Counted from the first letter of the stretch, positions 1 through 16,998 are shown. The stretch is DNA of 64,000 bases from Impatiens glandulifera (GCF_907164915.1 NC_061866.1:41976320-42040319), one strand, 5' to 3'. Notes: a model not told the origin generated them from the letters alone. Made by a program: numbers and translations.

Positions 1-4592
<4,592 letters not shown>

Positions 4593-4649
4593 ATCTTATG
4601 TGATTTCCTTGCCTTACTAAGTTGTAAGATTTGTTCTTATTGGGAGACC

Positions 4650-4658
4650 CTTTATATA
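4650..4658 (-). promoter_or_regulatory. TATA box of subtilase copy A
   Basis: On the minus strand the sequence reads TATATAAAG, about 60 bp upstream of the ATG-ATG start. It is identical in sequence and position to the TATA box of copy B. Confidence 0.6.
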
Positions 4659-4835
4659 TCCTAAAAACTATGGAAATACTAATAACTATTTATTTTCATA
4701 TATATATTAAAATTAACCACATCTCTCGACCTGACAATCCGGACACTTTAAAAATTAAGTATCATTTGAACTTATATTGTTTAAATGTCTCGCGTTCAAT
4801 TAATTGGTATTGAATTTAAAATATGAAGTCTTATT

Positions 4836-5060
4836 ATATTAGCCTAGTTGGTTAAAAAGTGTTACTTGTTTTTGTTAGGTTGTAAGTTTGAAATATGATT
4901 ATTTTATTTTTAATGTATAGATTAAGTTTACGAGCGGGTCAACCCACAATCCGACCTAAGTATTCATTTACTTTCACAGATATATCCAAATTAACCATAA
5001 CTCTCGATCTGGCAATCCAATCACTTTAAAAATTAAGCATCATTATATATATAGATTAGA
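4836..5060 (+). mobile_element. SINE-like element (tRNA-type A and B boxes) upstream of copy A
   Basis: The segment starts with TAGCCTAGTTGG at 4840-4851, a fit to the pol III A box consensus. About 40 bp later comes GTAAGTTTGAAAT, a degenerate B box. It ends near an AT-rich tail. Related copies lie at 23536-23760 (same orientation) and, reversed, at 44561-44775, 44870-45085 and truncated at 12159-12243. A partial 3' half is also seen at 4710-4770. The dispersed copies with internal promoter-like boxes suggest a tRNA-derived SINE; no target duplication was confirmed. Confidence 0.5.
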
Positions 5061-6135
5061 AATTTTCAATTAATGGCTCTTTTCTAATTATTTTATGTAT
5101 TTTATTTTTGGTTTTTAACTTAGATATACACATTAATAAAATGGAAACTTTTCAAAATTGAACTATTGAAGTTTTTAATTAGTGCTTGATGCAATTAATA
5201 TAATTCAAATGTAATTCAAATGAGATTACTATCACTTTTCTAATATTGGTAATATCTTCTACAATTACAAAGTTATTTTAAAAAAATTATTAATGTAATC
5301 TTTAATGTATTTTTGGTTAGGATTTTATTTATGTAATCTTCCATGTGTATAGGTAATATCTTTGTTTATTTATGTAATCTTTAATTATTTTGGTTCGATA
5401 TTAAGTTTAATTGATATTTATATTCTCTGATTTTGTTGTGATCATTTCTCGAGTCAATATTCGTCCCCTTCTTAACGCATAAGAAGAAATAATCGAATCC
5501 GTTGTTATTTTTATTTTTTCAATAAAGATTATTATAATTGTTTTTTCACATAGAGACTTTTTTACATGTATTCTCAAATGATTTGTATGGTTTCTTACCA
5601 TTTTGGCGAACAAGATTTTTATTCTGCATTACTTACTAACACTAACACTTGATTAAAGATAATTTTAACTGTCGGTTTCGTATATTTAGTAGAGATCTTT
5701 TGGACACTATTTTAATGGCTGGTTCAACTTGCTCTACTTTAATATTCATTGTTTAAGAATTTAAATGAGTTTTTCTTTGGAGTGACACTCAACAAATTGC
5801 CTAAACGTTGAAATTTTTTATTTTGTAAATTCTTAGTATAATTTAATAGCTATATCGATCATCATGCATTGTTATTTTTTATTTTATAGATGTTATTTTA
5901 TATTATTATTTATTAATTAATATATTTTTTTAGATGCTACTCCTAATTGAACTTATTGAGAATAATTTTTTATAAAAATATATTCATATTCAATAATTTA
6001 ATTTTTATTTTAATTAAAAAACTAAACTATTAAAAAAATATCTCTTACTTTATTTAAAAAATATTATTTTGGAATTAATATTTTCTCTTCTATAACTATA
6101 TATTTATTTTCTTATAATAACTTAATACTTTTTAT

Positions 6136-6166
<31 letters not shown>

Positions 6167-7472
6167 ATATCAATTAAAATATATTTATACAAAATTATAA
6201 ATATAAAAAAAATGATATTAAGTGATCTAATAATGAAAAAGTTTCTAGTAAATGGAAAATTTCAAAAACTATAAAATTTATGTGATAGAATAATATTTTT
6301 TATGTGTGATAGGGTAATGTTAAGCGAGTTTATTACAAAATATTATAAGAGGTTCGAATCTTGGCAATTACAAATTTTGAGAAATTATAAGATGCATATT
6401 GGATAAATACAGAAATTTATATGTGGGGAATAATAGCATATATGTGACATTTAGAATGTCTTTTTTGGTTTATGCACAATATTTGAAATGAGGGTAGGAA
6501 GTTGAAAATGAATATAAATTAGGGATAATATATATTTTGCTTTTTAAATATAAAATATATTTTGTTTGAAATATCTCTCCTACACTAATTTGTTTGATAA
6601 AACTCTTTGTACATTCTATTTTGTTTAAAAAGAGTTAGTGTATAGAAATATTTCAAACAAAATATAATAAAAGAGATTTAAATTGAATACCGACAAATTA
6701 TATATGTTTTTTAAAAGTGTTTATGCCAATGTTCATATTTTATTTAGGCAATGTTAATAAAATGATAAGTCATGTTTGCTTATATTTAATTATGTTAATT
6801 TGTTATCCTATTTAAAGATATTATTTTTTTATTTTTTATTTGAATTCAATTTTAGGTTATAATGTATAATACTTATTAATTTAAAGTATCAATTTTTTTT
6901 GACATAGTTTAAATTATTAACTTTAAATAATTTCGTATGATTTTATTTTAATTTTTAAAATATTTTCAATAGTCAAGAAATTATCAAGTTAGCTAATATA
7001 CTAGAAAGAGTATATATATACTAATAAATAGAAAAACAAATATGAAAATCAAAATCTTCTGTGTAATTAATTTTTTTAATATTATTTGATGATTTATACA
7101 TCAAGAAAGTATATGAAATGTTGAATATATAAAGAATCAATTTTTAATTCGTGCTGAGTTTCCATGTATCTAATCCTTAAGTCTCTTGTGAAGGGTGTAA
7201 TTTTGACTCATTAATAATTGAGCTTAACTATTTATAATATCTTTTTGTAGTTACTATAATTTTATTATATATTTCAATATTTAAATTTTAAATAATTTAA
7301 TTAGAATAATTCAGAACATAATTATATATTATTAAAAGTAAAATATGATGTCTAAATTTTTAAAAATTTATTATTTTATTTTAATATTAAATTAATCATA
7401 TAATTATTTAAATCCAATGGGTCATTCCCTATGCTGATTAAAACCTGACGCTATTCAATATATTTTTACTAC
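5061..7472. other. AT-rich spacer without recognisable gene
   Basis: No open frame with recognisable protein similarity, no splice-compatible gene and no RNA gene were seen. The stretch 5080-5300 resembles the upstream region of subtilase copy C (56430-56640) and of fragment D (43010-43220), so it is old 5' flank of the gene. It includes an (AT)n run at 6135-6161 that is shorter in unit 2 (24836-24855). Confidence 0.6.
6135..6161. repeat. (AT)n microsatellite
   Basis: Pure AT dinucleotide run of about 27 bp. The counterpart in unit 2 (24836-24855) is about 7 bp shorter, an example of repeat slippage after duplication. Confidence 0.9.
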
Positions 7473-7480
7473 TAGGCCTA
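7473..7480. other. Empty target site of the unit 2 MULE
   Basis: The octamer TTTTTACT occurs once here, followed directly by ACTAGGCCTAGGG. In unit 2 the same octamer is duplicated on both sides of the 11,958-bp MULE (26153-26160 and 38119-38126). This is therefore the pre-insertion allele of the target, preserved in the paralogous unit. Confidence 0.93.
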
Positions 7481-7490
7481 GGGTTAGGGT

Positions 7491-8991
7491 AGGATTTAGA
7501 AAAATAAAAAAGAATATATCACATAAAAAAAGAAATTTGTGACTTATTTTTAATAAAAAAAATTATAACATTTTAAATGATATTAGTTATTTTTATATAA
7601 ATTCAAACAAATAAATATATAAAGAAAAATTTTAAACAAAATTAAATATATAAAGTCCAATTTCAAATAAAAATAAATGCAGAATGAACAATGTAAAACA
7701 AGATGATCATGATGAAGACATATTATCCATTTAATAAATTAGCATAGTCACCTTGTGAAAAATTAATCAAGTAAATTACCAAACATTGATACATTATATA
7801 ATAATTTTTAAAAAATTATTTTGAAATTAATAATCAAGATCACATATTTAAAAATATATTTAATAACTATTCTATTAAATTAACAAATATTATATGGTAA
7901 AAAATGATAATAAAATAGATAAGCAAATCACATATATAATTGAATAATTATAGTACATAAATAAATATTTTATCCCATTTTGAATAAATTTATAATATTA
8001 ATTTATAATATTCTAATTAACCATTTAAAATTAACATACAAAAATAAATAAAAAATAAAAAAGAGAAAACATAATAGCAAAATGGACATTAAAAAATCTT
8101 ACATCAAAATTTATATTTGTTCTATCGGACAGTTAATGTCAAAATTTAAAATTGATAAATATTTATTTTACCTCATTTTGAATGTATTTATCATTTTCTC
8201 GTCTCGAATCTCTTAATTGATCTTTTCAAATTATACATATTTCTCAATTTTTAATACAAATTAACGAGTTAATAACATTTTAAATGGTATTAGTTATTTT
8301 TGATGTAAATTCAAACAAATAAATAAAAACTTAGAAATTTCAAACAAAAATAAATATATATAAAGTTCAATTTCAAATAAAAATAAATGTATAATGAACT
8401 ATGTAAAACGAGCATGTAGAAGACATATTATCCATTTATTAAATTAGTAGTCACCTTTGCAATTGCAAGAATTAATCAAATAAATTACCAAACATTGATA
8501 CGTTATATAATAATTTTAAAAATATCTTTTCGATTTAAAATTAGTAATCAAGATCACAGGTTTAAAAAAAATATTTAATAACTATCCAATTAAATTAAAA
8601 ATATTACATGGTAAAAACTGATAATAAAATAGAAAAACAAATTACAAAATCGAATAATTATAGTACATAAATAAATATTTTATCATATTTTGAATGAATT
8701 TATAATATTCTAATTAACCATTCAAAATTAACCTGCAAAGTGATAAAAAAAAACATTATAGCAAAATGGACATTAAAAGTAGTCACATTAAATTTATATT
8801 TGTTCTATAGGAGAAGTTAAAATATCAAAATAAAAAATTGGTGAACATTTATTTTCCCTCATTTTGAATGTGTTTATCATTATTTTTTTTCAAATCTCTT
8901 AATTGATCTTTTCAAATTATACACACCTCTCAAATTAATAGTAAAATAGTTATAAAATGACATATTAAAATATATATACTTAAAATTTTAG
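7491..8991. repeat. Two tandem copies of a 0.75-kb AT-rich repeat
   Basis: The segment 7491-8270 is repeated imperfectly at 8271-8991. Shared landmarks in the same order include an ACATTTTAAATG(A/G)TATTAG start, a GAAGACATATTATCCATTT block and a TCTTAATTGATCTTTTC end. A third copy lies at 10560-11280, beyond a LINE fragment. No coding capacity is visible. The unit 2 counterparts are at 38136-39654 and 41222-41950. The element type is not recognised. Confidence 0.75.
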
Positions 8992-10030
8992 ATTTTTTTT
9001 TTAAAGGCAACGTAGCGTAATATAATATAAGCCATAAAAAGGCAAAGGAGTTACATGAGTTCAAAGGAAATCAGAGTAAAAAAACAAACTGAATGAGGAA
9101 CAAAAAAAATATAGATAAAAGATGAGAATTGAGAATTAAAGTATAATGAAATCAGTCGTTATGGTGACTTTCTCGTAAGCGGTGTTCTAGTTTTTACAGA
9201 TTAACCAATTCTTCTTGCCTGTAGGATTACGTCTCCACGTTCAAATGAGGGAGTTGTCATCGGTGACAATATTGTTCCAGACTGTATCCACACAGTTGCG
9301 GACACCTGAGAAGGATCTAGCGTTCCTCTCCATCCAAATGTGATAAACAATGTTGGCGAAAAAATACTTGAAAGTATTAGAGCTGAATTCGTTGCCCTTG
9401 GTCTTTATGATGGCGAGGTCCTTGATGTTAGTCCATTTGTTTGGGAAGATGAGGAGGCTCATTGATGCGGAGAATCTACGCCAAAGCAAGGAGGCAAAAG
9501 GGCAGTTCCCAAGGAGGTGTTAAATGGACTCCTTATTTCCCAACCAAAGAAAGCAATTAGGATCCGGGATGCTCATGTACTTCTTTATCCGATCACGGGT
9601 ATTGAGTCTCTCACGAAAGGCGATCCATAAAATGAATTGGTGTCTAGGGATCACTTTGGTAGACCACACTAAGTGGGACCATGGGACAACATTCCCATGA
9701 TCACAACACAAACCCATGCAGACCCTGAGTTGAACCTACCATTGTTCTCGACACTTCAAACATGAGAATCCTCATTATTATTCAGATGATAGGATGAAAG
9801 TGCTTCAAGGATTCTCGCACCTTCTGGAATAGTCCTCAGAAGGCTGTTCTAATCGCCGATTTTGACTTGTTGAACTGTGGCCAATTGAAATTCTCACCTG
9901 ATTTGAGTGATGGAGAATACACTGTTATGAAGGATGGGTCTGTTTTCGAACCAGGGGTCATTCAAGAACAGAGTGTCATTACCATTTCCAATTTGAATGT
10001 TGATCATCTTGCTCGCGCTGTCTTTAAGTT
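8992..10030 (-). mobile_element. 5'-truncated LINE (non-LTR retrotransposon) fragment, unit 1
   Basis: On the minus strand the frames encode the C-terminal part of a plant LINE polyprotein. A GNGNDTLF..DPW segment (about 10000-9930) is followed by the zf-RVT zinc-binding region, with HLVWSTKVIPRHQFILW, LNTRDRI and CFLWLGNKE (9717-9520). The tail follows with LLWRRF and HIWMERNARSFSG (9490-9241). Several stops break the frame, so it is dead. The T-run at 8992-9002 is the poly(A) tail on the opposite strand, and the 5' truncation near 10030 is typical of LINE insertion. An identical fragment in unit 2 (39655-40690) shows that insertion preceded duplication. Confidence 0.85.
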
Positions 10031-10059
10031 TCAAAAAAAAATTTAAGGGACCACGCCAT

Positions 10060-10545
10060 ATCCATTCCGAAAATTTAAGAACTTTATCCTACATATCTTA
10101 TTCTTCAAAGATTTCATTATTAACGACATTCAAATCACTATTATTTTATTCTCAAATTCCGCATTTCCCTAAATACACCATGTTTCATTATATCTTATCC
10201 TTCAAAGACTCTATTATCGCGTTCAAACCACTATATTCTTTCATTTTCAAATTTGCTCCACCATTCCATCACTCTGAAATTCACATATTTTATCAATATA
10301 TTTTCTTTCAAGAAATTCATCTATTAACGCGTTCGAACCACCATTCTTTCATTCTCAAATTTGCACCACCATTCCATCACTCTGAAATTCACATATTTTA
10401 TCAATATATTTTCTTTCAAGAAATTCATTTATTAACGCGTTCGAACCATCATTCTTTCATTCTCAAATCCTACCCACCATGGCATCATTCCCTCAATCCC
10501 TTTAATTCAAATCTGCGAGCGAAAAAACTCAGACGGCATTAATGC
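10060..10545. repeat. Degenerate tandem repeat, period about 100-108 bp
   Basis: Units contain TTCAAAGA, ACGCGTTCGAACCA and TTCATTCTCAAAT blocks. The last two full units are 108 bp apart (10261 and 10369) and nearly identical, while earlier ones are more diverged. Because 108 is a multiple of three, a 181-codon open frame survives (9997-10542 on the plus strand) with a repeated 36-residue block. It has no recognisable domain and is probably not a gene. The unit 2 counterpart is 40720-41205. Confidence 0.7.
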
Positions 10546-10559
10546 TTTTCTTACTGGTG

Positions 10560-11280
10560 GCCCATATTAGGATTTAATAAATAAAAAATGAATATATCTA
10601 ATATAAAAGGAATTTGTGCATATTTTCAATACAAACTTACAAACTAACGAGTTTAACATTTTAAATGGTATTAATTATTATTTTTATGTAAATTCAAATA
10701 AATAAATATGTATGAAGAGAAATTTCAAACAAAAATAAATATATAAAGTTCAATTTCAAAGAAAAATAAATGTATAATGAACAATGTAAAACAAGATGAT
10801 GTATGAAGACATATTATTCATTTATTAAATTAGCCTAGTCACCTTGTGAGGGCAAAAATTAATTAAATAAATTATCAAATATTAATACGTTATATAATAA
10901 TTTAAAAAATATATTTTCGATTTAAAATTAATAATCAAGATCACATGTTTCGAATTTTTTTTAATAACTATTCAATTAAATTATATTATATGATAAAAAT
11001 TGATAATAAAATAGAAAAACAAATCACATAATTGAATAATTATAGCATTATTCATAGTATATAAATAAATATTTTATTTCATTATGGATGAATTTATAAT
11101 ATTAATTTTCTAATATTCTAATTAACCTACAAAAATAATAACAAAAGAAAGAGAAAACATAATAGCAAAATAGACATTAAAAATAGTCGCATTAAATTTA
11201 TATTTCTTGGATCAGACAAGTGTCAAAATTTAAAATTGGACTTTTATTTTACCTTATTTGCAAATACATTTGCACTACCA
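10560..11280. repeat. Third copy of the 0.75-kb AT-rich repeat
   Basis: Shares the ordered landmarks of the two copies at 7491-8991, including GAAGACATATTATTCATTT and AATTGAATAATTATAG. It is separated from them by the LINE fragment and the tandem repeat. Confidence 0.7.
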
Positions 11281-12151
11281 TTCTTTAAATATCAAATTTG
11301 CACCAGTTGAAATTCGAACCATGAGTTTGAAATGTTAATTATTTAACATTAAATTATTTATAATTATTGAATTTATTTTATAATTTTATGTATATATATA
11401 TTTAATCATTTTATTAAATAAAAAATAAAAATATAATGAATAAAAAATTAATTATATGAATAATAGATATATAGAAAGAATATATAAAAATTAGAAATTT
11501 GTAATAAATTATTTAGATAATTAGTTTAAAATAGTTTTAAAATTTTATATATAATTATATATTATAAAATAATGATTAAAAATAGTATTATATATATATA
11601 TATAATTTATTTAAAAAGTTAAATTAATAATAATAGTTAAAATAATGGTATATCTAATAAATATAGAGATAAGTAAAAAGTATTTTAATCTAAATTAAAA
11701 AATATTAAAGATTAAATTAATAAATATGGAGAGAGAAAAATATGTTAACACAAATTAAAGACAAATAATTAAATCAGATTATTTAAAAACAAAAATTAAA
11801 AAAATAGTTAAAATAATGGCATTTCAAATAAATATGTAGATACTTAAAAAATATTTTAATTTAAATTCAAAATTATTAAAAATTAATTTAATAAATATGG
11901 AAAAATAAAAATATGTTAATACAAATGAGAGACTAATAATTAAATCAGGTTAATTTATTTTTATTTAATTATATTACGAATTATTTTTTAATTAGATGGT
12001 TATATATATAATTATTTATTGATTGAAAAAATAAAAATATATAATTATACAAAATTATACAAAACTTTTGTTATTCTATTATTAATTAAGTTTCATAATT
12101 AATTATTCATTTATTATATATATACCCATTAATTTAGGATCGGATTTAAAT
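11281..12151. other. Very AT-rich spacer, nothing recognisable
   Basis: Simple AT-rich sequence with short internal duplications. The motif AATATGGAGAGAGAAAAATATGTTA and its relatives occur twice, about 190 bp apart. No coding or RNA gene was identified. Confidence 0.5.
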
Positions 12152-12158
12152 TTAAAAC
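12152..12158. other. Deletion junction with 7-bp microhomology
   Basis: TTAAAAC here is the single remnant of two copies that in unit 2 lie at 42833-42839 and 44991-44997, bounding 2158 bp. Sequence left of it matches the left side of the unit 2 segment and sequence right of it matches the right side. A microhomology-mediated deletion in unit 1 is the simplest reading. Confidence 0.75.
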
Positions 12159-12592
12159 GGTTAAAATTAAAATTAAAAATGCTATATGTATGTTTCAAAC
12201 TTGTAACTTAATAAAACAAGTACAACCCTTTAACCAAGTATGATTGAGATGTGATTTGTCGAGGGATAATAGCCGGTAAAAATTGAAAACGGTTAAAAAA
12301 TATGAATCAAATATTTGATTGACCAAAGTGTGAGTTCGCAATGCTAAATATCAAAAAATATTATTCAAATATTTAATTGACCAAAGAGAAAGTATAAGGT
12401 CACGAAATTAGAGGTTCATTAGGAAAAAATATGTTATGAGATATTTGAGAACATGTATTGTTTTAGCGAAGTGAATGGAATGAGAGTTTCTATTTATTAT
12501 TTCAATATATTATTTGTGATTTATTAAGAATTTTAAACATTGATTACATATTATTTTAATTTTTTTATTAAATTTATTTTGTTTATATTTTT

Positions 12593-12623
12593 ATCCGTGT
12601 GAATCGCACATGGATCTTTCTAG
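12593..12623 (+). mobile_element. Helitron-like 3' terminus, unit 1
   Basis: A 9-bp imperfect hairpin (ATCCGTGTG, loop, CACATGGAT) is followed by CTTT and then CTAG before a T. This is the arrangement of plant Helitron 3' ends: hairpin, short gap, CTRR, insertion before T. No 5' TC end or Rep/helicase gene was identified. It would be a non-autonomous element or a fragment. Confidence 0.45.
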
Positions 12624-12639
12624 TGTTGTTAGTAAATAA

Positions 12640-13010
12640 ATTTGTTAGTTTTGCAATCTTTTAATTCTAACAAGTGGTATTAAAATCCAAAGAATCTCAA
12701 ACACGAATGAATCAAGTTATGAGCTTGAAGTGAGGAATTGAGCCTTAAGCTTGATTGACCGGATCTGTGAGATAAAAGAAAATAAGAAAATAATAGTGGA
12801 TGAAAGAGTTGAGGTCACTACAATGAGAATCTCTAGTTTTAACGGTCTCTGTAACGATCACTGGAGCGAGTTAATTGAAAACTTACTTCGCTCCAAGGAT
12901 CGGTGAGATTTAGTAGAAACAGGATTTGAGGCGCTCAGTGATCCAGCAACTAGTGGATCTAGAATTAAATTTAACGAGATGAATATGAAAAACTGTAAGG
13001 TGAAAAACTA
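12640..13010 (+). mobile_element. Copia-type retrotransposon leader and gag debris, unit 1
   Basis: AAGTGGTATTAAAATCC at 12671 resembles the initiator-Met tRNA primer binding site region that follows a Copia LTR. At 12828-12960 the frame encodes SSFNGLCNDHWSELIENLLR and later DLVETGFEAL, typical of the gag N-terminal region of Ty1/Copia elements. The frame is broken by stops, and no pol follows in this orientation. Confidence 0.7.
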
Positions 13011-13659
13011 TTTGTATCAAGCATTCAATTGAGTAACGTTCGAATAAATATTGAATAAAACTATCTCCAAAATCATATGAGACTCTTTAAAGAGCAACTA
13101 TGGAGATAATTAGAAGGTAAAAGGTCACTTATGAATACTCTACGTAGAGAATTCTAAATACTTTAGATGAAAAATAAAGAGACGATAAATGACTATTTTT
13201 GCTAGAATTGTAGTAGTAACCAATAAGATAAGAAGTAATGGTGAAATGTGGGAGACTCTACTTTAGTTGAAATGATCCTAAGATGGTACATACATATCAA
13301 ATGTATCTTCACCAATGGTGGAGATACCTAACCTAGGTATATAGGGAGTGAATAGAAAGTGGTTGAAGAAAAATGCTAACACCTGCCTTCGTCTTGATTT
13401 GTCTCCCTCTCTTTGTCTTGTTCTTGTCTCTGGAATTTACAATCTCACAGATTACATAGATTCTCGAGAACATCATCAACATGAAAAATGGTACATACAT
13501 ATGGAATGTATCTTCATAAATTGTGAAAATACATAATCATATGTATCTAGAGAGTGAAGAGAAAGTAGTTGAAGAAACATAGCTTTTCTTCGTAAGACCT
13601 GCCTTTGTCTTAATTTGCCTCTATCTCTCTATCTTCTTCATTTTCAAAATTAAATATCT

Positions 13660-14150
13660 ATCAAAAAAGTGGACACTCATAACGAACTTCATTTCTTACT
13701 TCCATAAAATAAGATACTAATCAAAATCCGAGAAGACCCAAGACGAACTTCCTTGTCCACTTCTTCAAAATCATATATCTATCGAAAATGAGGACACTCA
13801 AGATAAACATCCATCGTCTACTTTCTCAAAATAAGATATTGATCGAAGCCGAGAAAACCCAAGATGAACTTCCATCATCTACTTTTTCAAAATCATATAT
13901 TTGTCAAAAAAAAATGAGGACACTCCAAACGAACATTCATCGTCTACTTCCTCAAAGTTAGATATTGATCGAAAGCCAAGAAGACTCAAGACGGACTACC
14001 ATCGTCTACTTTTTCAAAATCAGGTATCTTTCAAAAATCGAAGACACCCCAAACGAACATCCTTCGTCTACTTCCTCAAAGTTAGATACTAATCGAAAGA
14101 AAGAAGACCCAAGTCAAACTTTCACCATCTACTTCATAAAAAATAATTAG
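13660..14150. repeat. Minisatellite, about 60-bp monomer in about 121-bp dimers
   Basis: Alternating units contain CCCAAGA(C/T)GAACTTCC and GAGGACACTC, each ending in a TCTACTT(T/C)(C/T)TCAAA(A/G)T block. For example AGACGAACTT at 13741 recurs as AGATGAACTT at 13862. At least four dimers are visible. Short open frames inside it are by-products of the repeat. The unit 2 counterpart is 46490-46980. Confidence 0.75.
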
Positions 14151-14159
14151 GTATCTAGC

Positions 14160-14900
14160 GACATCTCTTTACTTAAGCTCAAGATCTAGCAAAACATTTG
14201 TCACCCATCTTGACTTGAACTTTGCACACTTAACTAGTTTGAACCACATATTTCTCCTTGAACAAATTAACTTGCAATCTACTAGTTTTTGAATAATGTC
14301 AAAACAACTAAATATTCAAGAATATTCTTTCAAGATTCACTAATTGTCTTCAATTGTTTTTACCATGTTTCATAGTTTATTCGAAAAAATTCGTGAGTGT
14401 CCTTTCATTTGAATTGATTGAGCGTCTCATCTAGCCCTTTTTTCATAACTAGAAATCATATTGAAGGTTTCATTCATCTTCTCGCATTACATAATAATTC
14501 AATGATCTCATTCACATTTGATTTGACTAAGCATCTCATCTAGCTCCCTTTCATTACTAGAAATCTCATTCAATGTCTCAATCATTTTCTTAATTAGATG
14601 ATAAATCAATCATCTCAGTAATCTTAACTATGATCCACAATACATGGACAATTAAGATAGAATAAAAGAAGTACCAAAATCATCTCATTCGAATTGACCG
14701 AGCCTCCCATTTAGTATTTTTCATAACTTAGAATCTCACTCAAGGTCTTATTCATCTTCTCATATTAAAAGATAATGCAATAATTTTTTCTTAGTTTGTT
14801 TGAGAGTTGCTTCATGATGTCTCCAGCTAAACTTATAAGTGTCTTTCATTAGTCTTCTTCTTAGTCTTTTATTCATATTGCGTGTTAACTAGCAATATGC
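14160..14900. other. Spacer, no gene seen
   Basis: Contains repeated CATCTCATCTAGC / CTAGAAATC(A/T) phrases about 110-120 bp apart, suggesting old tandem duplication. No coding feature was recognised. Confidence 0.45.
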
Positions 14901-14939
14901 CAAACCTTAATCACATGCCAACTTAATGCAATCTTGTAA

Positions 14940-16504
14940 TTTTACCTGAAGGATTGCCTTGTCCACATGTTGACAATGTCGTCATCGGTAAACATCTTTT
15001 CTATAAGATTTGTTGTGTACCATTTTTTCTCCATCCATGGCCAAGGATACCTCTTCACCAAGATCATCCTCTTCCCCAATATTAGAAGAAATCTCAATGG
15101 TCCCGTGACAATTCTCCCTTGGTAGTGTGCATTTTTTATGACATGTATTCACCTTGAGTTGTGATATCTCTTGAATCACTACTTGTATCTTCATTGTGTG
15201 TGCTCCAGCTTTGTCAAACTTCACATTTTGACTTAACATAACATTATCTCCACCTTCTTCTAATCAAACACTATACCTTTTGACATTCTCTGAAAATCCA
15301 ATAAAGAAAATTTTCTTTTTCTTTGGATTTAGCTTCTCTTGCATTACCATGAGTTAAAGTTCTTGTATTAAGAACTCCTTTCTTACTCAATTCTTGCAAG
15401 CCTTTGAGACCAAGCCTCAGATGCCAGAAGATTGATGTTTATTGAGTGACCTTGGAGATAATAACTAAACATAAGTGAATTACCTTATAGAGAATACACA
15501 TCATTATTATTTACTACTTCCATTACAACTAAAGTACATTGCTCGCCAGCAATGTTCCATCTCTTGCCTTCCAAACATAACATTTTCTATTATGATTATT
15601 TAGTTTTAGGAAGTCTTTTCTGAAGTGTCCTTCCTCTTAACACCGGAAGCACTTCACATTTTCTTTAGTCTTCAATATATACTTAAAACTCTTACTTCTC
15701 TGTATTCTTTCTCATGATGTTGTTTACGTCTTCTCCATTATCTTCTTGTCTACAATTTGTCATCTTGGTTTGTTCCTTGGAAATCAAGTAGCTCGTATTT
15801 CTTCCACCTCAAACTTGGTAGTCATTCATACCAACAAGAATTACAACTTGGACATCTTTTGAAAACCTCTCTAGTTCTTGTCAATAACTCTCGAAGGATC
15901 ATCCAATCTTTTCAGCTTTCTCTCCTCTCGAACAGCCTCGCTCTGATACCACTTGTTGGGATACCATGAGATGAAGTATTCCTTAATGCAAAAACAATAA
16001 CAACATTGAACAATTGAGGAAACGAAAAAATCAAATTAAAGAACGCGAACACAAGATTTATAGTGGTTTGACCAAAACATGCCTATATCCACTTTTGAAG
16101 CACAAAAGAGACTCCCAACTTTATTATCAAGATTGTTATAGAAGTATTACAATGATTCTCTCATAATGAAAGCTTACACAAAACTCACAAGAAATCAATA
16201 CTCTTAAGGAAAAAGACTTGGCTTTTTAAAGTGTCCGACTACACCTTTAAATAAGCATCAATTAGTTCAATATCAATATTTTGTTCAAATCTCTCAAAGA
16301 GCTTCCAAAATATTCTTACAATATTTTCTAATTGTATTTCCATAACAAAAGATCTAATTTCCTTTTATGATAATTTTATTTCCTAATATAATTATACATC
16401 AAAAGTTATAATTTCCTTTTATTGAATATACATACATTTTCTTGTACTAAGATTATGTAACATGAATATACCATATTGGTAATATTGTAAATTTATTCTC
16501 AACA
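14940..16504 (-). mobile_element. Deleted Copia retrotransposon with 5' LTR, unit 1
   Basis: On the minus strand, an LTR (16504-15954) is followed by the sequence TGGTATCAGAGC, the classic Copia primer binding site. Gag remnants follow, including a zinc-knuckle trace (VKCFRC, GHFRKD at about 15650-15600) with a stop inside it. Next come GAG-pre-integrase words (GLVSKACKN, HGNAREA), then IFFIGFSENVKRY and LSQNVKFDKAG, which belong after the integrase. The integrase core is missing and there are many stops, so the element is defective. Unit 2 has the same structure (47760-49327). Confidence 0.8.
15954..16504 (-). repeat. Copia LTR, unit 1
   Basis: 551 bp with TG...CA termini (TGTTGAG at the 5' end and CCCAACA at the 3' end on the minus strand). 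It is immediately followed by the primer binding site. No second LTR was found. Confidence 0.8.
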
Positions 16505-16957
16505 CCACACTATAGTCTCCAATGTTGAGTTAGTGTTTGTTTGTGCGTGTAGATAGATGGAAGATATATCTAATAAGTTTCTTATTTTTTGCTAGTGAAT
16601 GAGGGTGATGAAAAGTAAAAAAAAAAATATATTTTAAATATTAAAAATTGATCTTTAAAAAATAAAATGGATAAGATGGCAACGTGATATAAAATACTCG
16701 TTACTATTTCATAAATAGCTAATACAATACTATTATTATTTTTCAATAGCGACATTAATAGGATATCATAGCTAAATTATGTCTCTATTGCCTCCTATTT
16801 TATTATTGTTAACATATTTTAACTCATTTAATATATATTTGTAGTAAGTGTAAAAGTAATTCCTAATATCAAATATCCCTAGTTCAGTTGTCCCTTATAA
16901 CTTTTTTTTAATTAAAGTTGAGGTCATATATAGATGTGAGTTATGTTGTATTCCTAA

Positions 16958-16998
<41 letters not shown>

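Noticed and set aside
4838..4900. tRNA gene
   Set aside because: A- and B-box-like words are present but no cloverleaf, acceptor stem or anticodon arm can be formed. SINE-like origin is preferred.
9997..10542. 181-codon plus-strand open frame, kept in both units
   Set aside because: It is produced by a 108-bp tandem repeat. It has no domain and no plausible gene context, and its 5' part overlaps dead LINE sequence.
12240..12470. Possible second Copia LTR pairing with 15954-16504
   Set aside because: The sequence before the 12671 primer-site-like motif does not match the 551-bp LTR and is in the opposite orientation, so these are different elements.
13901..14150. Small Ser/Arg-rich protein genes
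   Set aside because: The overlapping open frames arise from the minisatellite and occur in several phases.
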